Positions 41,701-47,343 of a stretch of 64,000 bases of DNA are shown piece by piece. Every line of letters starts with the position of its first letter. The stretch's first letter is position 1. The DNA comes from SYFT01 sp964471115 (GTDB lineage Bacteria; Acidobacteriota; Vicinamibacteria; Vicinamibacterales; SCN-69-37), in the NCBI GenBank assembly GCA_964471115.1, contig CAYYFE010000018.1, positions 8,432 through 72,431 of the forward strand, given 5' to 3'. The notes below the pieces were generated by a model. The model saw only the letters and a program-made list of their open reading frames with translations. It was not told the DNA's origin and did no database searches. The position numbers were made by a program, and so were the translations under genes.

Positions 41701-42421
41701 GCATTACCTGGCCGGTCACAAGACCATGCCGCCCGAGCGGGGCGAGTTCCTGCCCGTCACGCGCCGGCTCGCGCCCCGCATCTGTGACTTCACCTCCGAG
41801 TTGTTCTACGAGGGGCGCCTCACGTCGCTGCCCGGCCTCGAGCGCCAGGTGCTCACCGGCGCTGCGCGGTTTTCCGGCTCAGGCCTTCGTGTCGTGCCGG
41901 TCGAGCACGACGGCAATCGCAACGCGTCGGACGAAGAAGTCGCAGAAGTCGTGCGCATCGTCGACGACCTGCTCGCGCCCGGCTCGTGCTGGGTCGACGA
42001 ACACGGCGTCCAGCATCAGCTCACCCCCGACGACATCCGCATCGTCGCCCCCTACAACGCCCACGTCGCACGGCTGCAGGAGGCGTTGACGGCCGGTAGC
42101 GCGGCCGGCGCTTCGTCCGCACGTAGCGCGGCCCGCTCTGTGGGCCGCGATCAGATCCCCGTGGGCACCGTCGACAAGTTCCAGGGCCAGGAGGCCGCCG
42201 TCGTCATCTACTCGATGGCCACCTCGCGGCCCGAGGATGCCCCCCGCGGCCTCGGGTTCCTCTACAGCCTCAACCGCTTCAACGTGGCCACCTCGCGTGC
42301 GCGTTGCCTCTGCATCGTCGTGGCCAGCCCATTGCTCTTCGAGCCCGACTGCCAGTCGCCGGCCCACATGCAGTTGGCCAACGCGCTCTGCCGCTATCGC
42401 GAGCTGGCAGGCAATTCGTAG
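38756..42421 (+). CDS. TM0106-type RecB-like nuclease / SF1 helicase fusion
   Basis: At 1221 residues this is a multi-domain DNA enzyme. The N-terminus is a PD-(D/E)XK nuclease of the TM0106 RecB-like family (GDWHYEAHDTKLARET, residues ~137-152). A RNase H-like exonuclease domain follows (LFLDLEGDPFG near 370, YNRDDV near 541). The C-terminal half is an SF1 helicase: Walker A VQGPPGTGKT (~823), Walker B LFVDEAGQM (~933), GDPQQLEQPTKG, VDKFQGQEAAVVI, NVATSRAR. Start GTG 38756 is supported by the adjacent -10 box. Four stretches are REP hairpins translated in frame (residues ~205-242, 908-925, 1112-1132), and residues 602-652 are a 10-residue tandem repeat LAAT..DSPP. None breaks a core motif. 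A role in DNA repair or defence is inferred. Confidence 0.88.
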   Translation: MFLIDRSNPDLVGLSPTDLADFLACRHKTTLEREAVQGERERPDSSDDPFIKLLQQRGQEHERRYVDSLRARGLTVEDLSAARDRSDRADKAARTLEAMRRGVDVIVQAPLFDGTWFGYADVLLKVPGESALGDWHYEAHDTKLARETRAGAILQLCVYTDLLGTLQGRVPDQFRVVTPAATHTYRFADVAAYYRLVKAKLLHWTRPTEPAALRVDVVSRPTEPAALRGLVGRPDLSAADLSAPDPVDHCSLCRWWEHCNAQRRAADHIQFVAGLGRQHKKELASHGITTKGALAAWQVPAAFKPSHGARETYVRLQDQAALQVLQTTNERPEYRLLDVEPHVDTDGAPLPPRGLRRLPEPSPGDLFLDLEGDPFGRDVIGGESGEGSREYLFGLGRVDESGEFRYRAWWAFDDGEERRAFEEVMDEIARVIQSHPGAHVYHYAPYEPSAFKRLSGRYATRAEALDELLRGGRFVDLYAVVRESIRAGVESYSIKELEPFYEFARDIDLRKAGRERQAIEIAIESGDLGAITADIRSAVEGYNRDDVRSTWALRAWLEARRDEAIARGDEVPRPVPESGAPSEQVGEREQRVEELRARLLQLAATRPDSPPLAATGPDSPPLAATGRDWPPLAATRSDSPPLAATGRHSLQLAAYLLDWHRRENKSEWWEFFRLVELDDEALLEERKAVSGLRFLDAAPFISEKTGRATGSMVERYAYPLQDCDVKTADNLNLTDGKVWGEVVDIDRLHRIITVKVGRTRAGVRPSAAFAHEVVSAPKIEDALYEIGSALAEDTASPLAVALLRADAPPTRDVVQLRDGVLAVQGPPGTGKTYSGGVMICDLVAAGKSVGVTALSHAAIANLLKAVRKEAAKRGMDVPLLHVKNEDEFGDDNPKVVGGTAWHWCKEYVGRSPQKSVGRPALGAADDDRLDVLFVDEAGQMSLANTLACTVATKALVLLGDPQQLEQPTKGVHPDGVGGSALQHYLAGHKTMPPERGEFLPVTRRLAPRICDFTSELFYEGRLTSLPGLERQVLTGAARFSGSGLRVVPVEHDGNRNASDEEVAEVVRIVDDLLAPGSCWVDEHGVQHQLTPDDIRIVAPYNAHVARLQEALTAGSAAGASSARSAARSVGRDQIPVGTVDKFQGQEAAVVIYSMATSRPEDAPRGLGFLYSLNRFNVATSRARCLCIVVASPLLFEPDCQSPAHMQLANALCRYRELAGNS
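39369..39480. repeat. Three REP hairpins inside the helicase gene
   Basis: Two copies of GCGGCCG-(7)-CGGCCGC start at 39370 and 39412 (42-bp period), each followed by GCTACG, and a third hairpin GGCGGCCG-(7)-CGGCCGCC spans 39450-39472. Translated in frame they give RPTEPAALR twice and then VGRPDLSAADLS. Confidence 0.92.
40561..40710. repeat. 30-bp tandem repeat, five units, within the helicase gene
   Basis: Units starting TGCCGCCACT at 40561, 40591, 40621, 40651 and 40681 encode LAAT.PDSPP-type decapeptides. The block forms a flexible linker between the exonuclease-like and helicase halves. Confidence 0.95.
41478..41527. repeat. REP pair within the helicase gene
   Basis: A degenerate half (GTAGGGCGGTCCCCGCAG) is followed by a full hairpin GGCGGCCC-(7)-GGGCCGCC at 41505-41527. 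It encodes VGRSPQKSVGRPALGAAD between the Walker A and Walker B regions. Confidence 0.88.
42095..42149. repeat. REP pair within the helicase gene
   Basis: GTAGCGCGGCCGGCGCTTCG is followed by CGCGGCCC-(7)-GGGCCGCG at 42127-42149, encoding SAAGASSARSAARSVGRD just before the conserved VDKFQGQE motif. Confidence 0.88.
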
Positions 42422-42575
42422 GGCGGCCCGAACGTCACGTAGGGCGGCCCGAATTGCGGGCCGCCGTGATCGCCCGTAGGGCGGCCCGAACTTCGGGCCG
42501 CCATGATCGCGGCCGGCAGTTCCGGCCGCGCTACGTACCGTCCGCCTGCACTACGTACCGTCCGGCCGCGCTACC
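42418..42575. repeat. REP array downstream of the helicase gene
   Basis: At least three CGTAGGGCGGCCCG...CGGGCCGCC hairpins, then a CGCGGCCGGCAGTTCCGGCCGCGCTACGTA unit-type hairpin and a partial copy. Two hairpin types alternate, as in composite bacterial interspersed mosaic elements. Confidence 0.9.
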
Positions 42576-42584
42576 CCGTCATCG

Positions 42585-42851
42585 TCACCGCCATCGCGCC
42601 ATGGCCAGCAGGACAGCCAGCACAGCTCCGCCGATGCCGCCCATGATCCACCGAAAGTTGGTGTGCATCTCGGTGCGCAAGTTCTCGAAGCCTCGCGTCA
42701 TCTCGGCCCGGAGGTTCGCATCGCCGACCTGCATTTCAGTCCGCAGCCCTGCGATCTCCACGCGCAGGGCAGACTCCACCCGGCGTACCTCGTCCTTGAC
42801 CTCCGTCAGGCCGTTTGTCAGCGTTTCAATCCGTGCATCGAGGTTCGCCAC
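42585..42851 (-). CDS. Small coiled-coil protein with C-terminal membrane helix (copy 1)
   Basis: I start this 88-residue protein at GTG 42851, 4 nt after AGGGGA; the frame is open upstream through REP sequence. Residues 1-60 are a long coiled coil (IETLTNGLTEVKDEVRRVES, LRTEMQVGDANLRAEM) and residues 64-85 a membrane helix (WIMGGIGGAVLAVLLAMARW). The ending TNFRWIMGGIGGAVLA is nearly identical to the protein at 45297, so the two are paralogues, both surrounded by REPs. The layout resembles XhlA/DUF1640-like small membrane coiled coils. Upstream lies the conserved motif at 42866-42887. Function unknown. Confidence 0.7.
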   Translation of the reverse strand: MANLDARIETLTNGLTEVKDEVRRVESALRVEIAGLRTEMQVGDANLRAEMTRGFENLRTEMHTNFRWIMGGIGGAVLAVLLAMARWR

Positions 42852-42865
42852 GCGTTCCCCTAGTA

Positions 42866-42887
42866 GACGACGACGGTAGCATCGTCC
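42866..42887 (-). promoter_or_regulatory. Conserved upstream motif of coiled-coil genes, site 1
   Basis: Minus strand reads GACGATGCTACCG then TCGTCGTC. The sequence contains an inverted repeat GACGA-(8)-TCGTC and a TACCGT hexamer that could be a -10 element. The same motif occurs at 45658-45679 and 59201-59222. Confidence 0.6.
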
Positions 42888-42937
42888 GAACGGGAAGGTC
42901 ACGCGCGAAGATCGTGCCGCCCGCCCGTTCGACATGC

Positions 42938-43170
42938 CCGTAGGGCGGCCCGTTCTTCGGGCCGCCATGATCGTCCGTAGGGCGGCCCGTTCTTCGGGCC
43001 GCCGTGATCGCGGCCGGCACTTCCGGCCGCGCTACGTACCGTCCGGCCGCGCTACGTATCGCCCCGTCCTACATGCCTACATGCCTGTAGGGCGGCCCGA
43101 ACTGCGGGCCGCCGTGATCGCGGCCGGCAGTTCCGGCCGCGCTACGTATCGCCCGGCCGCGCTACGTAGC
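42938..43170. repeat. REP array upstream of the S9 peptidase gene
   Basis: Three GTAGGGCGGCCCG-type hairpins alternate with CGCGGCCGGC..TTCCGGCCGCGCTACGTA-type units. This, with the motif at 42866, fills the 333 bp between 42852 and 43184; apart from the promoter box at 43174 I see nothing else there. Confidence 0.9.
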
Positions 43171-43173
43171 GAC

Positions 43174-43179
43174 TAGAAT
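43174..43179 (+). promoter_or_regulatory. -10 box TAGAAT, likely leaderless start
   Basis: TAGAAT ends 5 nt before ATG 43185 of the S9 peptidase, directly after the REP array; no ribosome site is present. Confidence 0.5.
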
Positions 43180-43184
43180 GCCCC

Positions 43185-45209
43185 ATGCCTCGCACCCTCC
43201 TCACCCTGCTCCTCAGCCTCGCAGTCGTCTCGGTGTCATCGTCGGCGCAGTCGCGGAAGGTGCCGACTGTCGACGACCTGCTCAGCCTCAAGACCGTCGG
43301 CGCCGTGCAGATTTCGCCCGACGCCCGTTGGGTGGCGTACACCATCACCCACACGGACTTCACGCAGGACGCCTTCGTCACGCACCTGTGGGTCACCGAA
43401 CTGCAGGCGGGCGTGCCGGGCCGGTCGTTCCAGCTCACCCGAGGCGACAAGTCGGTGGGCGGCGCGCAGTGGTCGCCGGATTCGCAGTGGCTGACGTTCA
43501 CCTCCACGCGCGTGGGCGATCGCAATCAGTTGTTTGCCATCAACCCGAACGGCGGCGAAGCGGTGCAGTTGACGAAGGCCGAGCAGGGCGTGGGCTCGCA
43601 TCAGTGGTCGCCCGACGGCAAGCAGATCGCGTTCACCCAGACGGAAACCGCTCCGGCCGCCGACAAGGGCAGACGTGACGCCCTTGGCGACTTCGACATC
43701 GTTCGTCGCGAGTACGCGCACACGCACCTGTGGACGATTGACGTGGCGGCGGCGATGACGATGCCGCAGGCGGGGACGGTGAGGACCAAGGGCAAGGACT
43801 TCACGGTGGGTGGGTATTCCTGGTCGCCGGATTCCTCGCGCATCGCTTTCAGCGCGCAGGTCAACCCCGATCTGACGCAGGGCCACACGTCAGACATCTA
43901 CCTGCTGACGCTGGATGGCGATCGCGTCACGCGCCTGGTGGACCTGCGTGGGCCCGACAGCGGCCCCCAGTGGTCGCCCGACGGCACGCAGATCATCTTT
44001 TCGTCGCAGATGGGGCGGCAGGACATCCACGCGCGCAACGCGCGGCTGGCCGTGGTGCCGGTGACCGGCGGTGTGCCGCGGTCGATCACCGACGGCTTTG
44101 ACGAGCAGCCTGGCCTGGTGGCGTGGACCGGCTCCGGGGTGTATTTCTCCGGGTCCCGCAAGACCGCGTCGCACCTCTTTCAGGTCAGTCCCGCCAGCGG
44201 CCAGATCACGACCATCACCAGTCCGGCCACGATCATGGCGTCAGGGTTTTCACTCGCGAAGGACCGTACGTTGGCCTTCACCATGATGTCGCCCACGTCA
44301 CTGCCTGAGGTGTTCGTCAGTGGCCCCGTGGGGTTTGCGCCGCGCAAGGTCACCTCGATGTCCGAGCAGGTCAGTGGATGGACGCTCGGCACCCGCGAGC
44401 TGATCGAGTGGAAAAGTCAGGACGGCACGGTGATCGAAGGTGTGCTCATCAAGCCTGCGGACTTTGATCCCGCGCGCCGGTATCCGCTGCTGTGCATCAT
44501 CCATGGCGGACCCACGGGCATCGACCGGCCCGGCCTGTTGTCGGGCGACACCCGGTATTACCCCTCTGACATCTGGGCGGCGCGGGGCGCGTTGGTGCTC
44601 AAGGTCAACTATCGCGGGTCGGCCGGCTACGGTGAGGAGTTCCGTCGTCTCAACTATCGCAACCTGGGTGTGGGTGATGCGTGGGATGTCATCTCCGGCG
44701 TCGATCACCTCATTGCGAAGGGCTGGGTGGACAAGGATCGCGTGGCGTCCATGGGGTGGAGCCAGGGCGGGTACATCTCGGCGTTCCTCACCACCTCGTC
44801 CGATCGCTTCAAGGCCATTTCGGTGGGTGCCGGCATCTCGAACTGGGCGACCTACTACTACAACACGGACATCACGCAGTTCACGATCAACTACCTCGGT
44901 GACGACCCGGCCGACGACCCGGCGGTGTATGCGAAGACGTCGCCGATGAACTACATCAAGCAAGCCAAGACGCCTACGCTCATTCAGCACGGCGAACTCG
45001 ACCGCCGGGTGCCCATTCCCAACGCCTACGAACTGCGTCAGGGCCTCGAGGATCGCGGCGTGCCGGTGGAGATGATTGTCTACAAGGGGTACGGGCACGG
45101 CATCACGCGGCCCAAGTCCATGCGTGCCGTGATGCTGCACAACCTCCAGTGGTTCGGCCATCACCTCTGGGGCGACCCGCCACCGTCGTTCGGCACCCCG
45201 CCGCGATGA
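43185..45209 (+). CDS. Secreted S9 family (prolyl oligopeptidase-type) peptidase
   Basis: The 674-residue protein has a signal peptide (residues 1-22, ending SSSAQS). A seven-bladed TolB/WD40-like propeller follows (ISPDARWVAYTITH, WSPDSQWLTFTST, WSPDGKQIAFTQ, WSPDGTQIIFSSQ), then the alpha/beta-hydrolase domain. The catalytic Ser is in GWSQGGYIS (about residue 525), Asp in HGELDRRVPI, His in GYGHGITRP. It should be an active exo- or oligopeptidase in the periplasm or outside the cell. A homologue of the same architecture lies at 56684-58753, on the other side of the defence island. Confidence 0.92.
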   Translation: MPRTLLTLLLSLAVVSVSSSAQSRKVPTVDDLLSLKTVGAVQISPDARWVAYTITHTDFTQDAFVTHLWVTELQAGVPGRSFQLTRGDKSVGGAQWSPDSQWLTFTSTRVGDRNQLFAINPNGGEAVQLTKAEQGVGSHQWSPDGKQIAFTQTETAPAADKGRRDALGDFDIVRREYAHTHLWTIDVAAAMTMPQAGTVRTKGKDFTVGGYSWSPDSSRIAFSAQVNPDLTQGHTSDIYLLTLDGDRVTRLVDLRGPDSGPQWSPDGTQIIFSSQMGRQDIHARNARLAVVPVTGGVPRSITDGFDEQPGLVAWTGSGVYFSGSRKTASHLFQVSPASGQITTITSPATIMASGFSLAKDRTLAFTMMSPTSLPEVFVSGPVGFAPRKVTSMSEQVSGWTLGTRELIEWKSQDGTVIEGVLIKPADFDPARRYPLLCIIHGGPTGIDRPGLLSGDTRYYPSDIWAARGALVLKVNYRGSAGYGEEFRRLNYRNLGVGDAWDVISGVDHLIAKGWVDKDRVASMGWSQGGYISAFLTTSSDRFKAISVGAGISNWATYYYNTDITQFTINYLGDDPADDPAVYAKTSPMNYIKQAKTPTLIQHGELDRRVPIPNAYELRQGLEDRGVPVEMIVYKGYGHGITRPKSMRAVMLHNLQWFGHHLWGDPPPSFGTPPR

Positions 45210-45230
45210 TCGCAGGGCGCCGAGACCATC

Positions 45231-45297
45231 CGTAGGACGCCCCGTTCTGCGGGGCGCCGAGACTATCCGTAGGGCGGCCCGTTCTGTGGGCCGCCGT
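45231..45297. repeat. Two REP hairpins between S9 peptidase and coiled-coil gene 2
   Basis: GGACGCCCCGTTCTGCGGGGCGCC and a GGCGGCCCG-type hairpin stand in tandem at the convergent 3' ends, where they might also act as a transcription stop. Confidence 0.85.
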
Positions 45298-45608
45298 TAC
45301 AGCCGCAGCGTCACCACCATCGTTGCGATACCCAGCAGGATGGCCAGCACGGCTCCGCCGATCCCGCCCATGATCCACCGAAAGTTGGTGTGGATCTCAG
45401 CACGGATGTCTCGGAACCCGGCGTCCATGCGCGTCTCAAGCTGGACGAATCGGGTGTCCATTGCGGCAAAGCGAGGCTCCATCGCAGCGAATCGTGTTTC
45501 CACCTTGTCGTCGAGTCTCCCGATGGATTCGCGGATCGCTGCCAGGTCCTGGCTCTGCGCATCGAGTCGTGCTTCAAGGTTCGCCACGCGTTCCCCCAGT
45601 TCCTCCAT
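45297..45608 (-). CDS. Small coiled-coil protein with C-terminal membrane helix (copy 2)
   Basis: The 103-residue protein starts at ATG 45608 (MEELGERVANLEARL). Residues 5-70 form a coiled coil (LDAQSQDLAAIRESIGRLDD), with a three-fold near-repeat of about seven residues (ETRFAAMEPRFAAMDTRFVQ). A C-terminal membrane helix (WIMGGIGGAVLAILLGIATM) follows. It is a paralogue of the protein at 42585, with matching GERVANL and IHTNFRWIMGGIGGAVLA segments, and the homology extends about 60-70 bp upstream of the coding start. Function unknown; possibly a membrane-tethered oligomer. Confidence 0.75.
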   Translation of the reverse strand: MEELGERVANLEARLDAQSQDLAAIRESIGRLDDKVETRFAAMEPRFAAMDTRFVQLETRMDAGFRDIRAEIHTNFRWIMGGIGGAVLAILLGIATMVVTLRL

Positions 45609-45657
45609 CAGGCCATCCAGGCACCATCCACCCAGGATTCTGGGCAGTTCCTGCAAT

Positions 45658-45679
45658 GACGACGACGGTAGCATCGTCC
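45658..45679 (-). promoter_or_regulatory. Conserved upstream motif of coiled-coil genes, site 2
   Basis: Identical to site 1 over the GACGATGCTACCG / TCGTCGTC core. Flanking bases (AGGTCACGCGCGAAG on the plus strand) are shared with site 1 as well, so the upstream regions are paralogous. Confidence 0.6.
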
Positions 45680-45715
45680 GTCCAGGGAGGTCACGCGCGA
45701 AGTTCGTGCCGCCGG

Positions 45716-46066
45716 TTATCGTCGCGCCCGCACCGCCATCGTCAGCGCCGGCCCGACGACCTCGGGATCCGCGGCCGCCAGATGCACGCGTGTGCATCCC
45801 TGCCTCCCCCAGGCGCCGGCCTCGGGCTCAAACACGTCCGGATGCTCACGTATCAGCTCCGCCTGTTCGGCAGGGGAGACCCTGACCATGGCTGTCCACT
45901 GCCGATGTGTAGGGCGGGCCTTCAGGCCCGCCGATTTGCCGGCAGCCCCCGGCCGCAGACTCGCGACCACCTTGCCGTTCACGCGGAAGTCCGGGTGGCC
46001 ATGGTGTTGGCCTTCGACGACGCCGCGGTGGGCGAGGGCGAGGCGGCGGAAGGCGTCAGGCGTCAT
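45716..46066 (-). CDS. MmcQ/YjbR-family protein with REP-derived insertion
   Basis: This 116-residue protein shows the MmcQ/YjbR pattern: MTPDAFRRLALAHRGVVEG, HPDFRVNGKVVASL, then WTAMVRVSPAEQAELIREHP and GAWGRQGCTRVHLAAAD. The family has a CyaY-like DNA-binding fold of uncertain role. Residues ~44-53 (SAGLKARPTH) are the in-frame translation of a REP hairpin at 45907-45937 and replace the usual loop. Its ATG overlaps the stop of a 50-codon ORF upstream (ATGA). Confidence 0.85.
   Translation of the reverse strand: MTPDAFRRLALAHRGVVEGQHHGHPDFRVNGKVVASLRPGAAGKSAGLKARPTHRQWTAMVRVSPAEQAELIREHPDVFEPEAGAWGRQGCTRVHLAAADPEVVGPALTMAVRARR
45907..45937. repeat. REP hairpin inside the MmcQ-like gene
   Basis: GTAGGGCGGGCCTTCAGGCC runs into CGCCGA: the core GGCGGGCCT-TC-AGGCCCGCC is a perfect 9-2-9 inverted repeat. 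In the gene strand it encodes GLKARP, a peptide I associate with repeat insertions in acidobacterial proteins. Confidence 0.9.
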
Positions 46067-46215
46067 GCGCGGATTCCGGCCACTGAGTGCGGCAGTTCAC
46101 GCATGAGCCGCGCAGCCATGTCAGGCGAGACCTCGAACAACTCAAGGAATGGTGATCCTGCGACCTTTGTGTTGGGTGGGCTCGCGGGCTCTCTGTTGTG
46201 CGTCGACTTGCGCAT
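46063..46215 (-). CDS. Possible 50-residue protein coupled to the MmcQ-like gene
   Basis: ATG 46215 opens a 50-codon frame (MRKSTHNREPASPPN, then SPFLELFEVSPDMAARLMRE) ending in TGA that overlaps the MmcQ-like ATG by 4 nt. A TAGACT hexamer with a short leader lies upstream, and a direct repeat GTAGAC occurs there twice. The helical C-terminal half and the coupling argue for a real gene, but I do not recognise it; it could also be the tail of a lost larger gene at the island edge. Confidence 0.45.
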   Translation of the reverse strand: MRKSTHNREPASPPNTKVAGSPFLELFEVSPDMAARLMRELPHSVAGIRA

Positions 46216-46342
46216 GACCACGCCTCAGCCAGGAGCAGTCTACGCTCGAATGTCTACGACCGGGGGGACCTTACGACATGACCAAATGCGAATCGCCACG
46301 GCAACAGCAATCAGCTTCGGCCCAGTGATTTACGCGCATGGC

Positions 46343-47341
46343 TCACGTGCGACGAAAGAACGGCCGCAGCGCTGGCTCGAGATCTCCGAGCGATTCCGGC
46401 GCCAGCGGTTCAGCCAGCGAGAAGTCAGACCGAAAATGAGCATCGCTCACGCCTGGAGGTAGCGGATCGTGAAGTCGTGGCACCGCGCGAAGGTCGAAGA
46501 AGCGCAGGGAGGATTGCGCAAGGGCAATGTCAAACCGTTCCTCCATGGCGTTGAGGAAGGTTGTCCCGAGAGTCGCGCCGATCACTTCACGCACCTTAAC
46601 GAGCAGCGGCGGCTCATTCACCAGGGCTGCTTCAATAGAGGCGACGAGATCACTCAGGGACAGGCCGCCGGCAATTCGTTCCACGAAGAGCGAAGCCACG
46701 ATTGCCGCTGTGCCATCGGGCGGGTTGCATTGTTCGAAGGAACAAACGTGTGCGCGGGTGCGTCCGGTGGCGACTTTGACGTCAAGCCGCGCAGAGCCCC
46801 ACGAAAAATCAAAGCGAGCAGTGTCATCCAGGCGCCATGCTTCGACTGCGTGCGGCACGTTCGCGCTGGACCAAATTAGGAAGAGTTCGCCGAAGAGACC
46901 GTTGAGAGACCTGGTCGGTGCCCGCCGCAGAGCACGAAACATTGCGGCGAGACGGTTGATAGCCGCCGCGACCTCAGTTGGAGGCGGAGCGGGACCAATG
47001 AGCCGTATGATCGACTCGCATGCTGACAGAAAGTAGCGGGTCGTTTCGATGTCGGAAGCGCAGCACTGGACGAGGGTGAAGCGGTCCTGTCGTGCCAGGC
47101 CGTCGGCCGTGCGGACGCGGCAAGGGACATCGAACTGGGCACAGAGAGTCTCGAGCCGAATGGATGGGCGCGGCCGGTCGCTTCGCTCCCGCGATGCGAT
47201 CAGCAGGCAGGCTTTTCCCGCGGGGTCTTTTCCAACGAAGCAGCCCTCATAATGGGGAACGGCGCGGACGGCAAAGAACAGCCGATCATCTTCGCGTTGT
47301 CCGGCCGCAGATATGCCTGCGAATTCCCTATGAAGGTTCAC
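46343..47341 (-). CDS. DUF4420-type PD-(D/E)XK motif nuclease (MzaD-like)
   Basis: A 332-residue protein from GTG 47341, 2 nt after the Z1 gene stop. The core SLNGLFGELFLIW, WRLDDTARFDFSWGSARLDVKVATGRTRAHV contains the D-(x)n-(D/E)-x-K signature (FDFSW..RLDVKV). This matches the PD-(D/E)XK motif protein family found beside Z1 and GHKL ATPase genes in defence loci, where it is thought to be the DNA-cutting subunit. It is last in the four-gene operon, where an AIPR gene might be expected next but is not seen. Confidence 0.8.
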   Translation of the reverse strand: MNLHREFAGISAAGQREDDRLFFAVRAVPHYEGCFVGKDPAGKACLLIASRERSDRPRPSIRLETLCAQFDVPCRVRTADGLARQDRFTLVQCCASDIETTRYFLSACESIIRLIGPAPPPTEVAAAINRLAAMFRALRRAPTRSLNGLFGELFLIWSSANVPHAVEAWRLDDTARFDFSWGSARLDVKVATGRTRAHVCSFEQCNPPDGTAAIVASLFVERIAGGLSLSDLVASIEAALVNEPPLLVKVREVIGATLGTTFLNAMEERFDIALAQSSLRFFDLRAVPRLHDPLPPGVSDAHFRSDFSLAEPLAPESLGDLEPALRPFFRRT

Positions 47342-47343
47342 GG

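Noticed and set aside
42418..43170. CRISPR-like spacing of repeats
   Set aside because: The repeats are palindromic REP hairpins of two alternating types with no unique spacers of constant size, and no cas genes are present.
46469..46879. 136-codon plus-strand ORF inside the DUF4420-type gene
   Set aside because: Antisense to a gene with a clear nuclease motif and operon context; no independent support.
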